This document shows, piece by piece, positions 53,249-61,756 of a stretch of 64,000 nt of DNA. Made by a program: the position numbers and the translations under genes. The stretch is from positions 67,203,395 to 67,267,394 of the forward strand of contig CM043944.1 of NCBI GenBank assembly GCA_014529385.2, in the 5' to 3' direction. The notes under the pieces were generated by a model. It had not been told where the DNA came from. It searched no databases and saw only the letters and a program-made list of their open reading frames with translations. Every line of letters begins with the position of its first letter. The stretch's first letter is position 1. The DNA comes from Adiantum capillus-veneris. Its lineage: Eukaryota > Streptophyta > Polypodiopsida > Polypodiales > Pteridaceae.

Positions 53249-54418
53249 ATGAATTTGAGATCGGGCAGGAATCTCCGGAATAATCAACCAAAACAAGGGG
53301 AACCAGCAAGTGTCATATCAACCGAGGGAAGTGTAAACCAAAGTTGGGTGCAACCATTAGAGCCGATCTTTGAAGGAAGTGTTTCCGATACTTCTTCGGA
53401 GAGGTTTTACGAGATTTTCACCGAACACTCGAACAGGAACAACAGAGAAAATATGGCAGCAGGATCATCAAACCCTTCCGCCACAATGAAGCTATTGTTC
53501 ATAAAATATCAGTACGACAATGAGCAAGGTGCAAAGATCTACAAAGATGGAATGGACCGCTATTGTGTAAAGATAGAAGAGAGACCTAGTGAGTTCAAGG
53601 ACTTAGTGCCTGTGAGCTATAGCGGAGATAGATATCTAGATGACGAGGGTACCATGTACTTGGTAGTCCTAAACCCTAACATTGTGGACAAGTGGGGATT
53701 GATGGGCACCAAAGCCAAAATAGATGAAGAACTCGAGGAGAAAGCACCAATAATGAACTTCCCTAATGCGAGGTTAAGAAGAGAGAATGAAACTACAAGG
53801 ATCAACACTGATAACATCTATGTGGGGCTATACAAATATAATAATGGGGAGCAAGATCTCTATTATAGATGTGAAGAACCCTACACCGGAGAGTTGACAG
53901 ACAAAAAAAGACTCTATGTCTTTACCTACATAGAGGGATCAGAAGTGAAAATTGCCGCTTACGACAAGTATGGGAGGCAATACTCAACAATGGGCAAGAA
54001 AGAATTAGAAGGATATACATACTTTGGGGGACCACTACATCAGTATTATGTTACTTCTAGCTCACATAGACCAGCACCAACAACTGGAGTGCAAAACTCA
54101 ATGACAACAGGAGGACAAAGAACTCAGGTTGCTGACTCTTTCAGTCAACCTTGGGACTCGAAGCTCGGACCAATGGGATCATTACATTCCAGAGAGTCAA
54201 TGGAGATGAATCGAGGTAGTGCAGTTCCAATCCCCACCTATACCACTCCAGGTCCAAGGTTTGAAGCGGAACCATCACATTTACCTCCCAGTAGTAGATT
54301 CAGGGCAGAGGAACCGACAAGGGTAACCCATGAAGTCCACGATGCTAGAGAAAGCTTTAGCCGAGAAACAGGAGCAATGAGATTGGTAGCAGATCATAGA
54401 CGTATGAGACCATCTTAA
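53249..54418 (+). CDS. gag: Element I gag block 1, N-terminal protein of unknown fold
   Basis: I chose the first in-frame ATG (MNLRSGRNLRNNQ); the frame is open from 53210. About 389 codons. The start MNLRSGR is a motif common near the N-terminus of plant gypsy Gag. Residues 75-290 form a compact, Tyr/Asp/Glu-rich part (IKYQYDNEQGAKIYKDGMD, then YLVVLNPNIVDKWGLMG, GLYKYNNGEQDLYYRCEEPY). I do not recognise this as a family. A Pro/Ser-rich linker follows. The frame stops at TAA 54416-54418; 4 codons later the same frame has ATG and continues as the Gag core. Either the stop is a mutation, or the element makes this protein separately. Confidence 0.82.
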   Translation: MNLRSGRNLRNNQPKQGEPASVISTEGSVNQSWVQPLEPIFEGSVSDTSSERFYEIFTEHSNRNNRENMAAGSSNPSATMKLLFIKYQYDNEQGAKIYKDGMDRYCVKIEERPSEFKDLVPVSYSGDRYLDDEGTMYLVVLNPNIVDKWGLMGTKAKIDEELEEKAPIMNFPNARLRRENETTRINTDNIYVGLYKYNNGEQDLYYRCEEPYTGELTDKKRLYVFTYIEGSEVKIAAYDKYGRQYSTMGKKELEGYTYFGGPLHQYYVTSSSHRPAPTTGVQNSMTTGGQRTQVADSFSQPWDSKLGPMGSLHSRESMEMNRGSAVPIPTYTTPGPRFEAEPSHLPPSSRFRAEEPTRVTHEVHDARESFSRETGAMRLVADHRRMRPS

Positions 54419-54430
54419 GTCGCAAAGTGT

Positions 54431-56440
54431 ATGCCAAAGAAGTATGGTGGTTCAGGAGATCCGTATGCACATGTGTCACTCTTTAAGCAAGTCTTAAGAG
54501 CTGAGCAGATAACAGATTTCCATACACAATACGAGGGATTTGGTCTTACTCTAGAAGGTACTGCATTGACATGGTTTCAACCAATGAACATAGGGGGATT
54601 CCATGACATTGACCATTTGCTAAGAGAGTTTGCTGAGGAATTCTCAAAACGAGGGATTAAGCACAATACGGTCTCACAAATATATGCTTTTAAACAGAGA
54701 GAACACGAAAAAGTGAAGGAAGCTTCACTTCGCTTCAAACAATACATTGAGAGATGTCCAGTACGTGAACGACCACAAGATGACAGACTATCTGTTCTCT
54801 TTATTGAGGGACTGAGGAACGACACTCTCAAGAAGGACTTGCACTTGAAAGCTTGTACAAGTTTCGAGCAAGTAACGAGAGAAGCATTGTACTTAGTGGA
54901 TAACTGTACGGTTTATGGAGAGGTGTCAGCGGATACAGATTTTGCATCCAGTAGCTCCTCCTCCGTAGCGAGCGAGACTACCACTAAAAAGAATGTTCAA
55001 ACAACAACCATGCCAAATGTAGAGCAAATGATAGAAGATGCTCTAAAAAGGATGGCACCATACCAAAAACCATTGCCAAAACCACTGAAATGGTGTGCGA
55101 TTGAGCAAAAATGGACAAATCATCCAACAGAGGAGTGTTATTACAACAAAGGGTATGTAAGGGAGCACCAGTATGCACCTCCTGCTCAATTAGCACCACC
55201 TCAGATACATCCAGTACCTCGATACCCAACGGGAAATGTACCGAGACCTATGGGGATAGAAAGACCGCAACCGGTATTGGGACAACAACCACCTTTACCA
55301 GGAGCAAGACCAGTGGGCATTAGATATACACCAACCTTAGAGAATCAGGAAGAACAAGCCTTAGTGCCTGTTCAAGCCTATTACGAAGAATCGGGTGCAC
55401 ACATGTCTCCGACAGTGTATTACCCACCAGAAGAACCAAAACAACCAAAACAACCAGAACCATGGGGCATGATGGGGAATGTTGGAACACCAACAGTTAC
55501 AAGTGCTTCTGATGAAGAGAGATACAATATGGACGCAAGAACCTTGATGTTCATAGCTCATGGAGGGTTAGCAGGACAGAGACCATTCTATCCACAAAGG
55601 ACGAATCAGGTAGGACCAAGACCAGCACTAGGACCCTGTTACAAGTGTGGAGGTGACCATCTGATGAATGTTTGCCCACATACGGAAATCATTAGAATAA
55701 ACGCTTATTGCACTGAGTGTGGGGTTACTCACTTCATTGAGGATTGTTCAAAGAATCCAAACAAAGTGCAGAAGACGACATTGAATATGTTAGAAACTAT
55801 TCCTACCAGTAGTGGGTCTGAAAATGAAACTCTGATACCAACGCAAGTTGTTACTAGAGCTCAAGCTAAGAAAACCACTAGAGAACCTGAGAATGGAAAG
55901 TTAGCGACTGAAGTGGTTAGTCAAGGACCGCGGAGTCAGAAAAACACATGGAAAGCTAGAAAAGCACGCATGAAGTTGAGAAAAGAACGTGAAGACGCTA
56001 TTCTAGCTGAAGAACTAAAGCAAACTAAAGCTAGATTAGAAAAACTTGAGAGTCAAAATGGGAAACGAGAGATGAGCCCGGAAAGAACGAAACAAAAGAG
56101 TATCAAAGAAACAACGAGCTTAAGCTCAGGGGGATCAGTGCTAGTCGACAAAGTACACGAACCATTGGACGCACTGATGAGAGCTTACGAAGCTAGGTTA
56201 AAGAACAACCAAACACAAGAACAGAGGTGGATGACATACCCAAACGCGGAATTGGAAAAGCAGAGACTTGAAATGTGCCAGAGAATGATCGAGACTGCAC
56301 AAGCCTTATTAGAACCACCAAAAGAAACAATGAATTGTGGAAAGGAAAACCCAATTCAGCAAGAGACTATCGTTTCACGGGTAGCTGAAAAGACTCCCAG
56401 TGCACAAAAGCCTGAAAATACACAAAAGGATGACGCATAG
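54431..56440 (+). CDS. gag: Element I gag block 2, Gag core with two zinc knuckles
   Basis: 669 codons, same frame as block 1. The start KKYGGSGDPYAHVSLFKQVL and ALTWFQ, LLREFAEEFSKR, RLSVLFIEGLRNDTLKKDL form a Retrotrans_gag domain at residues 5-150. A Pro-rich stretch covers 245-370. Two knuckles follow from residue 403: CYKCGGDHLMNVC and CTECGVTHFIEDC, both CX2CX3HX4C, one residue shorter than usual. The C-terminus (460-600) is Lys/Arg/Glu-rich and likely coiled. Gag packages RNA and forms particles. It ends at TAG 56438. Confidence 0.9.
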   Translation: MPKKYGGSGDPYAHVSLFKQVLRAEQITDFHTQYEGFGLTLEGTALTWFQPMNIGGFHDIDHLLREFAEEFSKRGIKHNTVSQIYAFKQREHEKVKEASLRFKQYIERCPVRERPQDDRLSVLFIEGLRNDTLKKDLHLKACTSFEQVTREALYLVDNCTVYGEVSADTDFASSSSSSVASETTTKKNVQTTTMPNVEQMIEDALKRMAPYQKPLPKPLKWCAIEQKWTNHPTEECYYNKGYVREHQYAPPAQLAPPQIHPVPRYPTGNVPRPMGIERPQPVLGQQPPLPGARPVGIRYTPTLENQEEQALVPVQAYYEESGAHMSPTVYYPPEEPKQPKQPEPWGMMGNVGTPTVTSASDEERYNMDARTLMFIAHGGLAGQRPFYPQRTNQVGPRPALGPCYKCGGDHLMNVCPHTEIIRINAYCTECGVTHFIEDCSKNPNKVQKTTLNMLETIPTSSGSENETLIPTQVVTRAQAKKTTREPENGKLATEVVSQGPRSQKNTWKARKARMKLRKEREDAILAEELKQTKARLEKLESQNGKREMSPERTKQKSIKETTSLSSGGSVLVDKVHEPLDALMRAYEARLKNNQTQEQRWMTYPNAELEKQRLEMCQRMIETAQALLEPPKETMNCGKENPIQQETIVSRVAEKTPSAQKPENTQKDDA

Positions 56441-56442
56441 TA

Positions 56443-56628
56443 TTGAACACAACCGATCAGGAGATAGAGAGTTTTCATCCAGTCATACAGAGGAGTTACG
56501 AAAGAGATGATGATTACAATGAATTTTGGAAACAAGTGAGAGAGGCAAACTTTGCAAACGAGCTAAGTTGCCAAGCTAATCAGACAAATGGGAAAGGGAC
56601 ATCAGAATCCTCCCATAGTGGAATTTGA
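56443..56628 (+). pseudogene. pol: Element I gag-pol junction fragment
   Basis: The frame 56443-56628 (NTTDQEIESFHPVIQRSY ... YNEFWKQVREANF) matches copy F (PHDMWEHIRNKKD), where it is continuous with the downstream APIIEI segment. In I the frame changes before and after it. So gag, this piece and pol lie in three frames here, most simply through indels near 56435 and 56590, although a frameshift strategy at the gag-pol border cannot be excluded. Confidence 0.65.
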
Positions 56629-59600
56629 GGCAGGATCTCAAGTGGACTTGGATCTGCAATCTTACTGGGGAGATGGGGGCTCTGTTAGAACAATGGAGAG
56701 CAAACCTCATTCACTGAAAACCTTACCTTCATACTTAGGAGAGTATGAAGCAAAATCCGAGATTAGAGCACTTCCCTCACGAAAAATCTCATCAGAAAAA
56801 GTCATGGACTCGCAAGGATTGATAGAGATTTTGTCAACACCAGTGACATGCACTATCACTTTAGCTGAGCTTTTGAGGCTAAGACCACATATGTGGACCA
56901 CTGTAGGAAAATGCTTGGAGAAATTCGGGATAAAAGAACCAACATCGAGATTGCAAGAGAGCATAGAGGAGCTGAGCAAGCCACAAAAGAACGCTAAGCC
57001 TGTACCCTTAAACAAGGTTGGAGAGTATTGCGAAGGTGAAGAGGGGAATACAACCTTACCAGTTGAATTCCAAGGAGTGAAGACGATGGCAATACTAGAC
57101 AGCGGAGCAGGGGTAGCCATTGCTACAAAAGAAATCTGGAAAAAATGGGGGAAACCAGCAATAAGGAAGACTAGGTTGAAACTCCAATTAGCAGATGGAC
57201 ACATGGAGAAACCTATGGGGTTATTAGAGAAAGTTGTAGTGACTTCTTGCGGCATTGAATACGAGCATACTTTTGCTATTGTCGATTTTGCCAAGGAGAA
57301 TAACTATGATATCATATTGGGAAGACCATTCATGAGACAGTTGAAAATGGTCCAAGATTGGGGCTACGATCACATATACTTGAGAAATATGGAAACCACT
57401 ACACGTGTGAACCTGAAAGACCATAGCTACAAAGATGTGAACCGAACACCGGTAGAGGAGTTTGATTCAGCTACTTTGGCGGGATCCGAATTTCCAGCTT
57501 GGTTAGGTAAACCCAAGGAGTTATGGATGTGTGGAGCTTCGAAATGTGGAAGTCTGAAACGAGAAGAATGTGTTTTAGAAAGGGCTATCGAAGACGAAAC
57601 TTATGTAAGAGAACCCTTTCCAGAGGACACGTTTGAACCATTAGAATGGACACACATTCTAGCAACCCTAGATGTTTGCGCAATTCCGGATGGTCCTACA
57701 ATGAAATTTTGCGACAAGGACGGGTACGACGTGGTTCCGTATTTCATGTTGAGAACTGTACTCGAAAAAGAAACTGAAAAGAACGATACACTGGAAAAGG
57801 AAGATGAAGAAGAGGTGTTTCACGACATTCCCAATCATCCAGAGTGGGGAAATGAAGCAGACAACGAGTCAACGGACAATTCAAGCGGAAACGAAGAAAC
57901 TATAATGGATGTCCGATTTTATGATTTTCCGAACCAAACTAAACAACGCCAGAAACGCTATAGAGAAAAGAGAAAAACAAAAGGGGTTAGAACCAATCCG
58001 ATGCCTAGAATAAGAGGAAAAAATCAATTCCTAATGCTAGTAAAGGATGAAGATTGTGTTAAGGATAAGATTTCTGGAAGAATGAGAGGCAGTGATCAAA
58101 AGAGCTTACGAAAAGACAAAAGAGGCTCAAGAAATCAAGTTCAAAATAATGGAACGAAAACTGAAACAGAAAAATCAGAAAAGAACAAGCGCAACAGAGA
58201 ATACACGGAGTCCAAGTTAGAACGTAGAAACAAGTACAGAGAGCTCAAGAAAACTCTGAAGGAAGTTTGGACGACAGAAATTGAGAGCGGAGAGGACGAA
58301 AACGTCACAATCAAGGAAAACATGGATGTTCCCTCTCACTATAGGAAATTCACAATAGAGGATAGGAAGTTAACCCCACCTATTCGAGAGAGAAAGGAGA
58401 ACGAATCTTATGACGGACCGGAGGATGCAAAAAAAGTTGATTTAGCAGCTCCAGGTGAGACGCCTAGACTGGTGTACATAGCCACAGATTTGTCTCCAAG
58501 CGAGGAAGAGAGACTTTTGAGTCTTCTCAGAGAGTACAGGGATGTGTTTGCATGGTCTTATAAGGACTTAAAGGGAGTTGACCCATCGATATGCCAACAC
58601 TCAATCCCACTGAAACAAGACGCAAAGCCTAGCAGACAGAGACCATACACATATAATGATACTTTTGCTAAGCGAATCAAGGAAGAGATAGATAAGCTAA
58701 TGGAAGCTGAATTCATATACGAGATTGAACACACCGATTGGGTATCTCCGATTGTGGTAGTACCTAAGAAGAACGAAAAACTCCGAGTGTGTGTCAACTT
58801 AAAGAAAGTGAATGCTGCAACAATCAGGGACAATTATCCCCTGCCGATAACTGATCATGTTCTAGAGCGTGTATCAGGGAAAACAGCATACTCCTTTCTT
58901 GATGGTTTTTCAGGATATAACCAGCTAGCCATAGCACCAGAAGATCAACATAAAACAGCTTTTGCAACGGAGTGGGGAATTTATGCTTATCGAGTTATGC
59001 CTTTTGGTCTAACCAATGCTCCCGCAACCTTCCAGAGGCTGATGACGCATGCTTTCAAAGCATACTTAAGGCTGTTTCTAGAAATCTACATGGATGACTT
59101 ATGTGTACATTCTCTACTGAGAGATGAGCATCTAGAACACCTAAGAAAAGTATTTGAGAAATGTAGGACATATCGCATTTGTCTCAATCCTGAGAAATGT
59201 GTGTTTATGGTCCGACAGGGCAGAATTCTGGGACATATTGTCTCACAAAACGGAATATCCACGGATTTAGAGAAGATAAAAGTTATAGTGGATATGCCTA
59301 GACCAACCAATGCGAAACAAGTACAGAGCTTTATGGGACATTGCGGATATTATAGACGATTCATTTACATGTACGCTATAATAGGCCAACCACTTTACAG
59401 GCTAATAGTGAACTTTGAATGGACAGAGGAGTGTGAGGAATCATTCAAGAAATTGAAAGAGGCACTCATTACTGCTCCAGTCTTGAAATCACCAGATTGG
59501 GAGAAGATATTCCATGTGCACATAGATGCTTCGGCATATGCAATAGGATGCATTCTGGCTCAGCCAGAAGAAGGAAACATGGATTTTCCTATCTGTTACG

Positions 59601-60700
59601 CCAGTCGACAGCTCAACCATGCAGAGAAGAATTACACCACAACAGAGCGAGAAGGATTAGGAATGATCTATGCTGTGAAGAAATTTCGGCATTATCTTCT
59701 AGCCAACAAGTTTGTGTTTTTTACGGATCACCAAGCCTTGCTCTACCTAGTGAATAAACCATGCAATACCGGGAGAATAGTGAGATGGTTCATTATCTTA
59801 CTGGAATTCGACTTCACGGTAGTAGTAAAGAAAGGAAAAACACATCTTAGAGCTGATCATCTTTCGCGATTGACGAATGGAGAAGACCCTATAGGAGTAG
59901 ATGACGACATGCCAGACGCGTACTTGTTCAACATAGAAATGATACCTAAGTGGTCTCAAAATGTCGTTAACCTATTAACCTATGGAGGAGAGTTCGATAG
60001 AAGAGAATACAACCTGAAACATATTGCTATTCAGCAATCCAAGAATCTTCAATTGATTGCAGGAAGGTTGTATCAATTGGGAAATGATCATGTTTTACGA
60101 CTATGCATCAATCCTGAGGAATATAATATATATCTGCGCGAAGCACATGTTCAGGAATGTGCATTTCATTGTTCAAGAAGGAACACATATAGGAATTTGT
60201 TACAATTGGGAGTCTATTGGCCAGGAATGAAAGAAAGCGTACATGAATATGTCACTGTATGTATTGTATGTTCATCAAAACCGCCAGCCGAGTATTCGAC
60301 ATTATATCAGATAATGATCGCTCCAGAATGGAGTCAGTATATTGTTGAATATCTCACAAATAGAACTTTCCCAGAAGGAACGTCAAAAGCTCGTCAGAAA
60401 TCTGTAGAGACAGAAGCTAGAGATTACGCTTTAATAGGAGATCAACTCTATAAGAGAGGTAAAGACAACCAGCTTAGGATTTGCGCATCAGAGTCTGAGT
60501 ATGTGATAATCCTGGAGCAAGCTCATGGAGGAGTAGGTGGAGGCCATTTCTCAGGTGATAAGACAACAAAACTTGTCTTAGCCGCAGAATATGGTGGCCA
60601 ACATTACATATGGACGCTGAGGAATACGTTAAACGGTGTGATGACTGTCAGCGGACCAAAGTACCACTTAAAAGAGATGATATGCCGCTTAGACCAATGA
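56588..60700 (+). CDS. pol: Element I pol: protease, RT, RNase H and duplicated integrase zinc module
   Basis: 1370 codons. Protease near residues 155-265: active site ILDSGAGVAIATK at about 171, and DIILGRPFMRQL near 244. A long Lys/Arg/Glu-rich spacer fills 400-620. RT spans 690-950: SPIVVVPKKNEKLRVCVN, YSFLDGFSGYNQ (first Asp), YMDD at about 834, LGHIVSQNGI. RNase H covers 976-1094 (HIDASAYAIGC, TEREGLGMIYA, FTDHQAL, LRADHLSRL). Then HHCC appears twice, at about 1185-1228 and from 1311. After residue ~1340 the sequence leaves the pol frame (DGQHYIW...) and the integrase continues in another frame from 60610. The enzyme copies element RNA to DNA. Confidence 0.93.
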   Translation: MGKGHQNPPIVEFEAGSQVDLDLQSYWGDGGSVRTMESKPHSLKTLPSYLGEYEAKSEIRALPSRKISSEKVMDSQGLIEILSTPVTCTITLAELLRLRPHMWTTVGKCLEKFGIKEPTSRLQESIEELSKPQKNAKPVPLNKVGEYCEGEEGNTTLPVEFQGVKTMAILDSGAGVAIATKEIWKKWGKPAIRKTRLKLQLADGHMEKPMGLLEKVVVTSCGIEYEHTFAIVDFAKENNYDIILGRPFMRQLKMVQDWGYDHIYLRNMETTTRVNLKDHSYKDVNRTPVEEFDSATLAGSEFPAWLGKPKELWMCGASKCGSLKREECVLERAIEDETYVREPFPEDTFEPLEWTHILATLDVCAIPDGPTMKFCDKDGYDVVPYFMLRTVLEKETEKNDTLEKEDEEEVFHDIPNHPEWGNEADNESTDNSSGNEETIMDVRFYDFPNQTKQRQKRYREKRKTKGVRTNPMPRIRGKNQFLMLVKDEDCVKDKISGRMRGSDQKSLRKDKRGSRNQVQNNGTKTETEKSEKNKRNREYTESKLERRNKYRELKKTLKEVWTTEIESGEDENVTIKENMDVPSHYRKFTIEDRKLTPPIRERKENESYDGPEDAKKVDLAAPGETPRLVYIATDLSPSEEERLLSLLREYRDVFAWSYKDLKGVDPSICQHSIPLKQDAKPSRQRPYTYNDTFAKRIKEEIDKLMEAEFIYEIEHTDWVSPIVVVPKKNEKLRVCVNLKKVNAATIRDNYPLPITDHVLERVSGKTAYSFLDGFSGYNQLAIAPEDQHKTAFATEWGIYAYRVMPFGLTNAPATFQRLMTHAFKAYLRLFLEIYMDDLCVHSLLRDEHLEHLRKVFEKCRTYRICLNPEKCVFMVRQGRILGHIVSQNGISTDLEKIKVIVDMPRPTNAKQVQSFMGHCGYYRRFIYMYAIIGQPLYRLIVNFEWTEECEESFKKLKEALITAPVLKSPDWEKIFHVHIDASAYAIGCILAQPEEGNMDFPICYASRQLNHAEKNYTTTEREGLGMIYAVKKFRHYLLANKFVFFTDHQALLYLVNKPCNTGRIVRWFIILLEFDFTVVVKKGKTHLRADHLSRLTNGEDPIGVDDDMPDAYLFNIEMIPKWSQNVVNLLTYGGEFDRREYNLKHIAIQQSKNLQLIAGRLYQLGNDHVLRLCINPEEYNIYLREAHVQECAFHCSRRNTYRNLLQLGVYWPGMKESVHEYVTVCIVCSSKPPAEYSTLYQIMIAPEWSQYIVEYLTNRTFPEGTSKARQKSVETEARDYALIGDQLYKRGKDNQLRICASESEYVIILEQAHGGVGGGHFSGDKTTKLVLAAEYGGQHYIWTLRNTLNGVMTVSGPKYHLKEMICRLDQ

Positions 60701-61149
60701 TGGGGGCAAGAGCTTTTGCAAAATGGGGGATTGATTATGTCGGACCCATTTCACCTCCTGCATATAAGACTCATGCACAATACATCATTGTGGCTACAGA
60801 CTATCTAACAAAGTGGGTCGAAGCAAAGGCAACTCAAAAAGCAGATGCCAGGACCACGGCACAATTTCTATATGAATACGTCTTTGTACGATATGGATTG
60901 CCAATAGAAATTGTGAGTGATCGAGGCACACATTTCATAAATGAAGTGATAGAGATCCTTCTAGATGAATTCATGGTAATCCATAGGAAATCAGCCCCGT
61001 ATCATCCACAAGCAAACGGACAAGCTGAAGCAACAAACAAAACCATATGCACGGTCCTTACGAAGATTGTATCTGAGTCGAGAACTGACTGGGACCAAAA
61101 GTTACATTCAACATTATGGGCATATAGGGTAGCATATAAAACATCATAG
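60610..61149 (+). CDS. pol: Element I integrase catalytic core
   Basis: 179 open codons, shifted by -1 relative to the upstream pol frame. It begins with the end of the second HHCC module (YVKRCDDCQR, residues 7-16). Core: WGIDYVGP with the first Asp near residue 40, IVSDRGTHF (second Asp near 100) and QANGQAEATNK (Glu near 137). All three catalytic residues are present. It ends at a stop at 61147-61149 directly after RVAYKTS, and the family's next motif (TPYNMVFG) follows in another frame. An indel near 61145 is the simplest reason. Confidence 0.9.
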   Translation: MDAEEYVKRCDDCQRTKVPLKRDDMPLRPMMGARAFAKWGIDYVGPISPPAYKTHAQYIIVATDYLTKWVEAKATQKADARTTAQFLYEYVFVRYGLPIEIVSDRGTHFINEVIEILLDEFMVIHRKSAPYHPQANGQAEATNKTICTVLTKIVSESRTDWDQKLHSTLWAYRVAYKTS

Positions 61150-61637
61150 GAACGACCCCATATAACATGGTTTTTGGGCTAAATGCTATCTTGCCAATAG
61201 AATTCTTGATTTCAACCTTAAGGGTGGCTAAGGATCTAGAGTGGACAGGGCACGAGCTCTCTGATAGAATAGATGACCTGGAAAAGCTAGATGAGCTTCG
61301 CCTAAAAGCAGTAGCTTCCATCTACGCTCAAAAAAGGCGACAAAAGGAATTTTTTGATAAGCATGTGCGGACTAAAGAGTTTAAAGTTGGGGACTATGTC
61401 CTAGTTTACACTCTGAAACAGCATGCTAAGAAGCTTAAAAAGCGAGGGATGGGACCTCTGGTGATTAAAGATCTATCACCAAGTGGAGCCGTCAAGCTTG
61501 CTACATTAGACGGAGAAGAAATGCCCAATTGGATTAGTGGATGCAGAGTGAAAAAGTATCTGTTGCCGCTAACACAAGACATGCTTCTCAAAATACATCA
61601 AGAAAAGCTGCGTGTCCAAAAAAGAAAAAGATTGTAG
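61150..61637 (+). CDS. pol: Element I integrase C-terminal GPY/F region
   Basis: Open to 61637 from about 61158. It reads PYNMVFGLNAILPIEFLIST, a helix RIDDLEKLDELRLKAVASIY, the DYVLVYTLKQHAKKLKKRG segment, then a GPY/F-like part GPLVIKDLSPSGAVKLATLDG. This C-terminal domain binds DNA and helps integrase assemble. No chromodomain follows. At the A-rich stretch 61617-61633 another frame takes over with Lys-rich sequence. Confidence 0.85.
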
Positions 61638-61756
61638 AGGAAGCGCAAGCCGAGGCGAAGGAAAAAATGGAGAAAAGAAGACTATTGCGTCAGAAACAGC
61701 GCAATGAAGGAGCAATACGAATAAACGCAGTCAGTATAACAGAAATGGATGAATGA
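61541..61756 (+). CDS. Element I linker ORF between integrase and accessory ORF
   Basis: Read in the -1 frame relative to the integrase C-terminus. From about 61610 it gives a basic/acidic helix (KKKKIVEEAQAEAKEKMEKR, then RRLLRQKQRNEG) and INAVSITEMDE, ending TGA 61754-61756. The first half (61541-61609) only shadows integrase. The composition suits the charged linker that often precedes a gypsy protease. Its stop overlaps the ATG of the next ORF by 8 nt (ATGGATGAATGA). Confidence 0.6.
   Translation: MQSEKVSVAANTRHASQNTSRKAACPKKKKIVEEAQAEAKEKMEKRRLLRQKQRNEGAIRINAVSITEMDE

Noticed and set aside
56707-57294. Long minus-strand open frame opposite the element I protease
   Set aside because: It is a mirror of the real + strand coding and has no motif of its own.
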